A stretch of 8,761 nucleotides of DNA from Nitrospira sp. Lineage in GTDB: Bacteria > Nitrospirota > Nitrospiria > Nitrospirales > Nitrospiraceae. The DNA lies in assembly GCA_024998705.1 (NCBI GenBank), contig JACOEF010000270.1, positions 1 through 8,761 on the forward strand. The letters are read 5' to 3'. The translations under genes were made by a program, and so were the position numbers. The notes beneath the pieces are model-generated. The model saw nothing but the letters and a program-made list of their open reading frames with translations. It was not told the origin of the DNA and made no database searches. This document shows positions 1-6,081 of the stretch, one piece after another (positions within the stretch are counted from its first letter, which is position 1; the number at the start of each line of letters is the position of its first letter).

Positions 1-530
1 CCGCCCACATCCACCCGCATTCCCGGCTTGGCCAAATAGGCCGTCCCCTCCGCGGCATTCAGACGCAACGAGCGCAGATCCGTCAATGGGCGAACCGCCT
101 GCAAGACCGCATCGGAAGGAATCTGTTGCCGGTCGAGAACACTCCAGGCCTCAACCGCCGGACCAACGAGAATATTAAACCCTCCTTCCGTCAACCGGGC
201 CATTTCGAGCGAGGCCTCCAATACCCTCATCGTGTCGCGACTGAGCGTGATGGCGTCCCTGCCGGCGGCAGCATTCACCCGCGAAAGCTCACTTGTCGCA
301 ATCCAGGTACTGAGCAACTCCTCCAAACGATGAATCTCTTGGAACCCAACCGAGGCCGCATCCTGCGCCCGCTGGCGATCCGACGCCACCGATGTAATCG
401 TCACAAGGGTCCCCATCTGCATCTGCGTTCGCTTCACCACAACAGGAACGGATTCAGACCTTGCCATCGCACATCCGGACGAGAATAAAAACAGGAAGAC
501 ACCGCTCATGACTGCAAGACGATACCCCAT
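1..530 (-). CDS. apbE: ApbE-family FAD:protein FMN transferase, lipoprotein, 3' end outside window
   Basis: ApbE enzymes use FAD to attach FMN covalently to a Thr in exported flavoproteins (NqrB, NqrC, RnfG and FMN-binding-domain proteins), outside the cytoplasmic membrane. About 176 N-terminal residues are visible. A hydrophobic stretch (residues 5-18) leads to Cys20 (FSSGC), a plausible but imperfect lipobox. Family hallmarks follow: MGTLVTIT (39-46), the SELSRVN segment (80-86), GGFNILVGPAVEAW (116-129), and VDVGG at the window edge, where the family's DLGGIAKG motif begins. The rest is cut off (full members are about 300-350 residues). I chose ATG 530-528 because TAAGGTG sits just upstream; Met8 is an alternative. 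It is divergent from the Com, porin and FMN-binding series and probably modifies the FMN-binding protein at 3122-3795. No convincing promoter for it was found. Confidence 0.88.
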   Translation of the reverse strand, partial: MGYRLAVMSGVFLFLFSSGCAMARSESVPVVVKRTQMQMGTLVTITSVASDRQRAQDAASVGFQEIHRLEELLSTWIATSELSRVNAAAGRDAITLSRDTMRVLEASLEMARLTEGGFNILVGPAVEAWSVLDRQQIPSDAVLQAVRPLTDLRSLRLNAAEGTAYLAKPGMRVDVG

Positions 531-770
531 GGACACCTTACCACCTGAGACAAATATGGCAATCACACTACACGTGGCACTCAATGGAGGGCGCAGTTCT
601 GCCAACACAGCCCACCACCGATCTGCGCACACACACGTCTCCATCTTCTGCGGCGTGCCTGCGAAATGCAAATGCACGCTCCCCCATCCCTACCCTATCT
701 TGTAGGAATCACCTGTGACGAACGTGCCGGGCACCCCCCAAAACGGACCTTTTTAATTTTACCCCCGGGC

Positions 771-800
771 TTGACATTTCCTCGCTGATCGGGATATTAA
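771..800 (+). promoter_or_regulatory. Sigma70-type promoter for the com-porin-FMN series
   Basis: A perfect -35 hexamer TTGACA (771-776) is followed after 18 bases by TATTAA (795-800), which matches the -10 consensus at four of six positions. The predicted transcription start, near 807, leaves a leader of about 34 bases before ATG 841. The -10 adjoins and slightly overlaps a Fur-like site, which fits repression by occlusion. Confidence 0.65.
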
Positions 801-812
801 TAATCGTTCTCA
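798..812. promoter_or_regulatory. Fur box-like operator
   Basis: TAATAATCGTTCTCA matches the 7-1-7 Fur consensus TGATAAT-N-ATTATCA at 11 of 14 specified positions (six of seven on the left, five of seven on the right). It covers the predicted transcription start and the end of the -10, the usual place for iron-dependent repression. The downstream porin and flavin genes and the nearby ferritins make iron control plausible. Binding is inferred. Confidence 0.6.
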
Positions 813-840
813 ATTTCACCGACAAGACTGACCACCCACT

Positions 841-1020
841 ATGATCACAGAGAAACGATTGGCAGCCCCTTCGTGCCAAGACAGTGAAACGCGCTGTGAG
901 TGCGGACAACTCATTGCGAAAGTCCGTGGACAAGGCCTTGAGCTCAAATGCAAACGCTGTAAGCGCATCGTCGTCATCCCATTCACCTCAATCGAAGGCT
1001 GGGGCACCGTCACAGCATGA
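841..1020 (+). CDS. Com-like small zinc-finger protein (Mu Com family)
   Basis: This 59-residue protein has a Cys-x-Cys pair (C19, C21) and a Cys-x-x-Cys pair (C37, C40) around a short basic core. The order RC-x-C-x2-L-x2-K, then E-x-KC-x-RCKR, matches the phage Mu Com zinc-finger family. Mu Com binds mRNA and activates translation of mom. No mom gene or other phage gene is visible here, so the domain is a stand-alone chromosomal copy. It is first behind the Fur-like promoter, and its stop lies 134 bases before the porin start. ATG 841 is the only ATG after an upstream in-frame TGA (829-831), but the ribosome site is weak. Its role is unknown. Control of the downstream porin mRNA is an attractive guess given the structured leader. 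A rubredoxin-like metal knuckle is the alternative. Confidence 0.75.
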   Translation: MITEKRLAAPSCQDSETRCECGQLIAKVRGQGLELKCKRCKRIVVIPFTSIEGWGTVTA

Positions 1021-1031
1021 TTCGATATTTG

Positions 1032-1085
1032 AAAGGAGGCCTCACTACCAGGCACACCGCAGGGCATCAATGGCATGCACCTGCG
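1032..1085 (+). promoter_or_regulatory. Structured com-porin leader: orphan Shine-Dalgarno and hairpin
   Basis: AAAGGAGG (1032-1039) is a perfect anti-16S match, yet no ATG, GTG or TTG lies at a usable distance. Just downstream, CGCAGG-GCAT (1058-1067) pairs with ATGC (1075-1078) and CCTGCG (1080-1085), leaving a 7-base loop and one bulged A: a 10-bp hairpin. CCTTT near 1106-1110 could pair with AAAGG of the orphan site. The true porin ribosome site is GGAGG at 1145-1149. The function of the leader is unknown. Confidence 0.35.
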
Positions 1086-1154
1086 TTCCCCTCAGACCAG
1101 AGACCTTTGAGTCCCGAGTCCAACCACAACTTTACTCGCGGATGGAGGATACCT

Positions 1155-2603
1155 ATGAAGATTCGGGCAATCCTCGGGGCTCTCGTCTTAGCCAGTTTAC
1201 CGGCGATGCCGGCGTTGGCGGAAAACATGACCTCGGAGGACATTAAGAAACTCGTTGATGAGGCAGTCGAGAAGCGACTGCAGGAACACGAACGGCGCGA
1301 CGGCGGCATGCAACAAGGCCAGAGCGAAGCCGCCTCGGCTCCGCAATATCCTATGTCATCCGGTCCCATCACCGATATTCGAGTAGAGAGAAAGGGCGAG
1401 GAAAAGATTCCGTTGGGATTCGGATCAACCGGGTCCGGCAAACTGATTTACGCCAAGCCGTTCCTGAGTGCGCCAAAAGCGACGGTCGGTGGATATGCCG
1501 ATGTCATGTACAACTCGCTGTCTCGTCAGAATCTGGATAATCCTAGCCGCAATTCTTTCGGTCAACAACGGCTGGTGCCGTTTATTTACGCGGATATTAC
1601 CGACCATATCAAGTTCGCCACGGAAATTGAGATCGAGCGCGGCGGAACAAACGCGCCCCAGGGCACTGACGGTTCCATGCAGATTGAGTTCGCCCAGTTG
1701 GACTACCTGGTTAACGAAGCCATCAATCTTCGAGCCGGTATTTTATTGATGCCGGTCGGCAAGTTTAACTTACTGCACGACTCACCACTGAACGACCTCG
1801 TCGACCGACCGATGGTGTCCCGCATCGTCATCCCCAGCACCTGGTTTGAAGCAGGCGCTGGTATTTACGGAACCCTGTACCCCTCGTCACGATCGAAGCT
1901 GGACTACGAAGTCTACGCCGTCAACGGAATGAGCCAGACAGCAGGCGGCATTACCGACCTCGGCGTGCGGAGCGCACGGGGCAGCGTCTCCCGGGATCGC
2001 GATGACAGCAAAGCCGTCGTCGGCCGCATCGCATTCAGCCCGATGCTGGGCATTGAAATCGCCGGATCCGGGTACCATGGGGCATACAAGCCGGCTGCCG
2101 GAGCCGTGGGAGCTGGCTACATCGATATGTTCGCATTGGACTGGACTCTCCAGAGAGGCCCGTTCGAAATCATCGGAGAGTCAGCCTGGACGAGAATCAG
2201 CAACAACAATGCAACCGGCGTTGCCAACCGGGCCATCGGACCGGCCGGCATGCAAGGGTACTACATTCAGGGGAATTACCACTTCATGCCTGAATTCCTT
2301 AAAAAATGGGCGCCCAGCCATTTCACCGACGCCTCCACGTTTACAGCAGTCGTTCGGTGGGAACAGGTCAATACCGACACGGATGATCGCACCAAACAGA
2401 ACGCGCTCGGGGGTCAGCGGAAGCTTGAGCGCTTGACCCTCGGTCTCAACTTCCGGCCGATCGAAGACACAGTGATCAAATTCGACTGGCAATTTAATAC
2501 CCAGCAGGACGCGAAGGGGCTTATCGCCGCCGGAGACCTCGGCACTTCAGGCAGCCCGATGAATGGAAACGGATTCTTAATCCAGGCAGCCACATACTTT
2601 TAA
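1155..2603 (+). CDS. Outer-membrane beta-barrel porin
   Basis: The 482-residue precursor starts at ATG 1155, behind GGAGG (1145-1149) and immediately before a clear signal peptide (MKIRAILGALVLASLPAMPALA, cut after residue 22). The in-frame ATG at 1017 is rejected because it would bury that signal. The mature protein opens with a charged helical segment (about 24-48), likely a periplasmic coiled coil, followed by a flexible stretch and then a barrel with alternating aromatic strands. The segment LMPVGKFNLLHDSP with DLVDRP and PSTWFEAGAGIYG is typical of a porin group often labelled phosphate-selective or DcaP-like. The C-terminus AATYF ends in Phe, the usual BamA-recognised terminus. The substrate cannot be told from sequence. 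Its place behind a Fur-like promoter suggests uptake or redox exchange under low iron. Confidence 0.85.
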   Translation: MKIRAILGALVLASLPAMPALAENMTSEDIKKLVDEAVEKRLQEHERRDGGMQQGQSEAASAPQYPMSSGPITDIRVERKGEEKIPLGFGSTGSGKLIYAKPFLSAPKATVGGYADVMYNSLSRQNLDNPSRNSFGQQRLVPFIYADITDHIKFATEIEIERGGTNAPQGTDGSMQIEFAQLDYLVNEAINLRAGILLMPVGKFNLLHDSPLNDLVDRPMVSRIVIPSTWFEAGAGIYGTLYPSSRSKLDYEVYAVNGMSQTAGGITDLGVRSARGSVSRDRDDSKAVVGRIAFSPMLGIEIAGSGYHGAYKPAAGAVGAGYIDMFALDWTLQRGPFEIIGESAWTRISNNNATGVANRAIGPAGMQGYYIQGNYHFMPEFLKKWAPSHFTDASTFTAVVRWEQVNTDTDDRTKQNALGGQRKLERLTLGLNFRPIEDTVIKFDWQFNTQQDAKGLIAAGDLGTSGSPMNGNGFLIQAATYF

Positions 2604-2611
2604 CCGGCACC

Positions 2612-2647
2612 TCGTCCAGGCCGCCCCATTCGGGACGGTCTGGACGA
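2612..2647 (+). other. Long intercistronic hairpin after the porin gene
   Basis: A 16-base arm TCGTCCAGGCCGCCCC and its partner GGGACGGTCTGGACGA flank an ATTC tetraloop. Fourteen positions are Watson-Crick pairs, one is G-U and one is a C-A mismatch. No T-run follows, so it is not a standard intrinsic terminator. It ends 16 bases before the lipoprotein ATG. It could stabilise the porin message, attenuate downstream expression, or mask the next start. Confidence 0.6.
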
Positions 2648-2663
2648 CAGTGACAGAATTCAT

Positions 2664-3125
2664 ATGACCCGACACTATCGCCGACTCAGCGTCATCCTAC
2701 TCCCCACTCTCCTGACCGCCTGCGCATCGTTGGGCGGCATGCAGGAACGATTCGCCGTCTGCAGCTACGACCATGCCTGGGACGCTGCGCTTGACGCGGT
2801 GAAAGATCGGGCAATTGCGCGGCAAGATAAGGGCGCAGGCGTGATCGACACCGCATGGCTTGAAATACCCATGCCAGGACGGACCTTTGGTGCCCTTCAA
2901 CGAGATTTGGGGGACAGCAAAGATCGGTCCCGAATTTCCCTCACTGTCAAACGCCTCGACGACGTCACAAAAATCGGTTTCATCGAAGAACGGCAACGCT
3001 GGGCATTCCGTGGCGGCTCCCGCCTGTTCGGTTGGGCTGACACCGAACCCTCAGCGGAGATCATGACCGACGTGCAGAACCGCTTGGACACCAAATTGAA
3101 GGAGCACGGACGTTCAGTACATTGA
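2664..3125 (+). CDS. Small envelope lipoprotein, BamC-like fold possible
   Basis: The 153-residue precursor has a basic start (TRHYRR), a hydrophobic core and a good lipobox LTAC with Cys20, so it should be lipidated; residue +2 is Ala, which favours outer-membrane sorting by the usual rule. The remaining about 130 residues contain AWDAALDAVKD, GVIDTAWLEIP and a C-terminal RLDTKLKEHG. This loosely recalls BamC-type lipoproteins (an AW helix, then a strand with T-x-W), but I do not recognise the family with confidence. No strong ribosome site precedes ATG 2664, and the hairpin at 2612-2647 is close. The last codons overlap the next gene in an ATTGA junction. It may be an outer-membrane partner of the porin or of the FMN-binding protein. 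Confidence 0.7.
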   Translation: MTRHYRRLSVILLPTLLTACASLGGMQERFAVCSYDHAWDAALDAVKDRAIARQDKGAGVIDTAWLEIPMPGRTFGALQRDLGDSKDRSRISLTVKRLDDVTKIGFIEERQRWAFRGGSRLFGWADTEPSAEIMTDVQNRLDTKLKEHGRSVH

Positions 3126-3795
3126 GTGCGTACCGCACCGTAACCGCAATCGTAATGCTTCTAACCTCGTCCCTCCCCGCTCTGGCAACGGAGAAAGTCT
3201 GGGACAGTGAACTGCGCCGGTACATTACCGACGACGACTTCAAGTATGAAGAGTTCATGACGGAGGACGAGGCCGTCAAGGCGATCCTTCCCCAGTCGCA
3301 ACGAATCCGCAAGGAAACGATCCGCCTGGCGCAAGACCAAAAGAGCACCGTCGAACAACGCATCGGCTGGAAGTTCCCAGAGGACTCATTCGACCTGTAT
3401 ATCGGCGAGACTGGCGATAAAGTGGACGGGTATGCGATGATCCACAACACTATCGGCAAATATAAACCGATGACTTATATGGTTGGAGTGGATCACAAAG
3501 GGAATTGCACCGACGTCGAATTATTAGTGTTTCGCGATGCCAAGGGCAGCGAAGTCGGGAAAAAGCGATTTAACTCTCAGTATGACGGCAAACGGTCTCG
3601 GATCCCATACGAATCAATAAAGACATTATCAATATCAGCGGGGCGACAATGTCCGTCCGGTCGATGAGTGCCGGCGTCAAACGTGTGCTGGTCCTGGTGG
3701 ACGAGTTTTACTTGAAGCCGGCCGGTTTAGGAAGCGACACGGTCGCGGTGCAGAAGGCCGAGAGAGGGTTCTTGGGGACCCTGTTCGGTAACTAA
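3122..3795 (+). pseudogene. Exported FMN-binding-domain protein, interrupted by a -1 frameshift
   Basis: The open frame 3122-3667 reads a signal peptide (residues 1-22, ending LPALA) and most of an FMN-binding domain (RnfG/NqrC/NosR-type), including GYAMIHNTIGKYKP, MVGVDHKG and KRFNSQYDGK, then ends in an unrelated tail. After AAA 3590-3592 the -1 frame continues the family with TVSDPIRINKDIINISGATMS and stays open to TAA 3793-3795. SGATMS (3637-3654) is the flavinylation motif, and Thr codon 3646-3648 is the expected FMN attachment site. One missing A (AAAA read as AAA) restores a 224-residue protein. It may be a sequencing error, a recent mutation or, less likely, recoding. The start is TTG 3122, overlapping the lipoprotein stop (ATTGA); ATG 3155 is a weaker choice because it shortens the signal. 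The nearby ApbE is the likely modifying enzyme. Confidence 0.85.
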
Positions 3796-3818
3796 GGCCG
3801 TCGGGACACTGCACAGGC

Positions 3819-4337
3819 ATGCGAAATTTTAATGCTCGGTTCCGCCTGCGTGATTCGGACCGCCACATCAGGTTACTGTACACACAGTTTCTCTTTTTGA
3901 TGCTGGTGGGGTTTCTTTTTTCTTTCTTCTGGGCGCACAGCATGACCAGCTTGAGTCCACAAGGAATCGCGGATCACTACCGTGGCTCGGATGCTACCTT
4001 CGGCGAGCCGATGTCGTTCCGTGAACTGGCTGAAGTGACGCACTTCCACCTGTTCACCATGCCGGTGGTATTCATGATTCTCGTTCATGTCCTCTATCTC
4101 ACGCATGCCAGTCATGCCGTGCAAGTCTGGCTGACATGGCTCTCGTTCGGAGGCGTGGCGCTAGATCTGCTCTCCCCCTGGCTGATCAGCTACGTCTCAC
4201 CTATTTTTGTGCTCACCATGCTGGCAGGGGACACCCTGATGATGGGCAGCTTTCTCGCGATGATGGCGATCCCGCTCTATGAAATGTGGATATTGAAGCA
4301 GCCATTGATGGCCGGGAAGCGAGGGGAAGAATCATGA
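3819..4337 (+). CDS. Four-helix membrane protein, possible b-type heme carrier
   Basis: This 172-residue protein has four predicted membrane helices, at about 19-40, 77-96, 100-123 and 128-158. Helix 2 holds His77 and His90, 13 residues apart, with His75, His96 and His99 nearby. A His-x12-His pair on one helix face is typical of heme b ligation in cytochrome b proteins. An electron-carrying role beside the FMN-binding protein is therefore plausible but not proven, and no named family is recognised. ATG 3819 lies 23 bases after the restored end of the FMN-binding gene; the ribosome site is weak (ACAGG). It is the last gene before the terminator at 4388-4428. A non-heme structural or transport role remains possible. 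Confidence 0.7.
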   Translation: MRNFNARFRLRDSDRHIRLLYTQFLFLMLVGFLFSFFWAHSMTSLSPQGIADHYRGSDATFGEPMSFRELAEVTHFHLFTMPVVFMILVHVLYLTHASHAVQVWLTWLSFGGVALDLLSPWLISYVSPIFVLTMLAGDTLMMGSFLAMMAIPLYEMWILKQPLMAGKRGEES

Positions 4338-4387
4338 GCGCCTAGTAGCAGCCTGTCAATCTCGTTGCGGCCAGAGGTATTCAGCCC

Positions 4388-4428
4388 AGAGCCCAAGATC
4401 GTGGTCAACGATCTTGGGCTCTTTTTTT
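4388..4428 (+). terminator. Strong intrinsic terminator
   Basis: AGAGCCCAAGATCGT (4388-4402) pairs perfectly over 15 bases with ACGATCTTGGGCTCT (4408-4422) around a GGTCA loop, followed by seven T residues (4422-4428). It ends the com-porin-lipoprotein-FMN-membrane series. The next ribosome site, GGAGG (4431-4435), starts only two bases after the T-run, so this structure also lies in the leader of the HD-GYP gene. Confidence 0.95.
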
Positions 4429-4441
4429 CCGGAGGATTCCC

Positions 4442-5197
4442 ATGTATCGATCACTATTACCGATCAAGCTCCCGACTCAACTCACCCAAGATATAGCCCG
4501 ACAGCTTGATGCCTTGAATTCACTGCAGCTCCCCAAAGACTCCTTACACGCTGTCCGCCTGCTCCAACTTCGACGCCTGACGAGAAGAATCGAAGCCCTC
4601 ATCCCAGGACACTTCGGACATGGCGAGCGCACTGCACATTATGCCCATATGCTTGGCAAAGCCATCGGCCTTACAGACGATCAACACATCGACCTGCAGT
4701 ACGCCGCTCTGTAGCACGATATCGGACTCCTCACGTTACCTGGCAGGCTGCTCGACGAGACAGAAGCCCACACATTGGACGACTATGCTCTGATCCAAAG
4801 TCATCCTCGAGAAGGTGCTGCACTCCTGAACCCCTATCGATTCCTTTATGAGGCCGCCCGCCTGATCGCTCATCATCACGAACGATGGGACGGCGCCGGA
4901 TATCCGTATGGACTTCGCGGAGCCTATATCCCCCTGGCCGCCAGAATTCTGGCCATTGCAGACGTGTTCGACAGCATTGCCGTCCGATCAACTTCGTTAC
5001 ACAGCGCTCTGCGAACGCTCCAAGCGTCGGCAGGCTCACAGTTTGATCCGGCACTGACCACCACCTTTTGTACACAGTTACACGGCCAAGACCGGTTCCC
5101 GGCTCTCTCAGTAAATGCAGTGAGTCTCACGACTCTCACGGCTGAACCGACCGTCGACCAGCTCAGCCCCCCGCACACGTCCCTTTCAACGTTCTAA
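4442..5197 (+). pseudogene. HD-GYP c-di-GMP phosphodiesterase with an in-frame amber stop
   Basis: HD-GYP proteins hydrolyse cyclic di-GMP through a metal site. ATG 4442 follows GGAGG with good spacing. The frame runs 90 residues, meets TAG (4712-4714), then continues in the same frame for 160 residues to TAA 5195-5197. All parts of the domain are present across the stop: HGERTA (His60), AAL-stop-HDIGL (His92, Asp93), SHPREG (His121), HHHERWDGAGYP (His145, His146, GYP at 153-155) and IADVFDS (Asp174, Asp177). The stop occupies the place of the second Leu of the family's AALLHDIGK, so a single TTG-to-TAG change explains it. HDIGL also lacks the usual Lys. The N-terminal 55 residues show no sensor domain. 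As read, the product ends before the HD dyad and should be inactive. Sequencing error or amber readthrough are the alternatives. Confidence 0.85.
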
Positions 5198-5259
5198 GGA
5201 GTCCAACGAAGACAGTCCGTACCCGCTATGCGGTCTATTGGCCTCACTGATGGAGCTGA

Positions 5260-5823
5260 ATGATGATGCACAAAACGCCCGACATCACAATACCAACTGA
5301 TCGCCTCCAGAATCTCTCGTCCGAGCTTCGAGCACAGTCACCAGAGTGGGCTGATCGTCTCGAGCAGGCCACGACGGAGCAGGAGCTCCGCAATCTCGTC
5401 TGTGATCTCTTCAACCTCTCCCATGCCCTCCCGTCTGACGGAAAATCATCCGGTGAGACACACGCACTGGCTGGACGCATCACCCGCTTCATCAACGAGA
5501 ACCTCCACCGTGGACTGACACTCAAAGTCCTGGCGAATTTCCTCGGCTACTCGGAAAAATATTGTTCCGATCTGTTTTGCCGCATCATGGGTGAATCGTT
5601 TTCCGGATACATGAGACGGCATCGAGTCGAACGCGCCAAATCACTCCTCGCCACAACTGCGCAGACGTTGGCAGAAGTTGCGACCGCCGTGGGATTCAGC
5701 GATCAATTTTCTTTCAGCCATTTCTTCAAACGCGCCACCGGGCATTCTCCCAGTGAAATTCGATCTCGACGGATACACCAACGGCATCGCCTGACGGTCC
5801 ACACCATGCAGAAGGCACTGTAA
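5260..5823 (+). CDS. AraC-family transcriptional regulator lacking a clear sensor domain
   Basis: This 187-residue protein carries a C-terminal AraC-type double helix-turn-helix (about 70-171). The first HTH is around LTLKVLANFLGYSEKYCSDLF (residues 87-107) and the second around TLAEVATAVGFSDQFSFSHFFK, followed by the family signature ending in RATGHSPSEIR. The N-terminal 65 residues are helical and charged, with no cupin or other ligand-binding domain that I recognise. Three consecutive ATGs (5260, 5263, 5266) lie behind GGAG (5252-5255); 5263 has the better spacing, so the first residues are uncertain. It starts 62 bases after the broken HD-GYP gene, on the same strand and probably co-transcribed. 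Its targets are unknown; neighbouring envelope or ferritin genes are only guesses. Confidence 0.85.
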   Translation: MMMHKTPDITIPTDRLQNLSSELRAQSPEWADRLEQATTEQELRNLVCDLFNLSHALPSDGKSSGETHALAGRITRFINENLHRGLTLKVLANFLGYSEKYCSDLFCRIMGESFSGYMRRHRVERAKSLLATTAQTLAEVATAVGFSDQFSFSHFFKRATGHSPSEIRSRRIHQRHRLTVHTMQKAL

Positions 5824-6081
5824 GCTCACGCAGCGCGCACACGCATGGTCTCGCTATTTATTGAGCAGACAGGACACATCCTGCGCCTGAATAACCGTGG
5901 CATGCAGAACGATCAAATGGCTTCGCAGCCGTGCGGGGAGAATCAATACGCGGGGTGATCCAGACTATCGGACCGGGGAAATCAGCAACGCATGCCTGTT
6001 CTGGAAAACAGGAACAGGGAGGAGGGCCGGCCAGCGGGAACTCCGATGATCCCACCGGCCGACCGTCTACGCGCGCAGGGG
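5824..6081. other. Convergent intergenic region with two hairpins
   Basis: No gene is supported between the AraC stop and the bacterioferritin stop. CCTGTTC-TG (5995-6003) pairs with CA-G-GAACAGG (6009-6018) around a GAAAA loop, with one bulge. GGCCGG (6025-6030) pairs with CCGGCC (6055-6060), with an inner GGGA/TCCC pair. Neither is followed by a T-run on either strand, so intrinsic termination is not demonstrated, though they may protect the 3' ends. Confidence 0.35.

Larger units (their letters stand above)
531..840. other. Divergent intergenic region between apbE and the com-like gene
   Basis: This 310-base gap carries the start signals of two divergent transcription units. The right part (771-812) holds a good rightward promoter and a Fur-like site, annotated separately. 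The left part (about 531-770) shows no coding sequence that I trust and no clear hairpin. For apbE, a TTGAGT-like -35 can be drawn on the minus strand, but no good -10 lies at a proper distance. Confidence 0.6.

Noticed and set aside
126..488. Rightward open frame opposite the apbE gene
   Set aside because: The minus strand encodes recognisable ApbE motifs throughout; the plus-strand translation is Arg- and His-rich and resembles nothing.
508..705. Possible small rightward gene in the divergent gap
   Set aside because: No ribosome site, overlap with the apbE start region, and unstructured composition.
1017..1154. Longer N-terminus for the porin from ATG 1017
   Set aside because: It would place 46 non-hydrophobic residues before a clear signal peptide, and GGAGG at 1145-1149 supports ATG 1155.
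1067..1441. Leftward open frame opposite the porin gene start
   Set aside because: Cys- and Ser-rich shadow of a well-supported porin frame, with no start signals.
3592..3600. Programmed -1 frameshift in the FMN-binding gene
   Set aside because: The site lacks a standard X-XXY-YYZ slippery heptamer and I see no clear downstream stimulator, so indel or error is preferred.
5870..5883. CAGGA-CACA-TCCTG as terminator of the AraC gene
   Set aside because: Only a five-base stem and no T-run follows.
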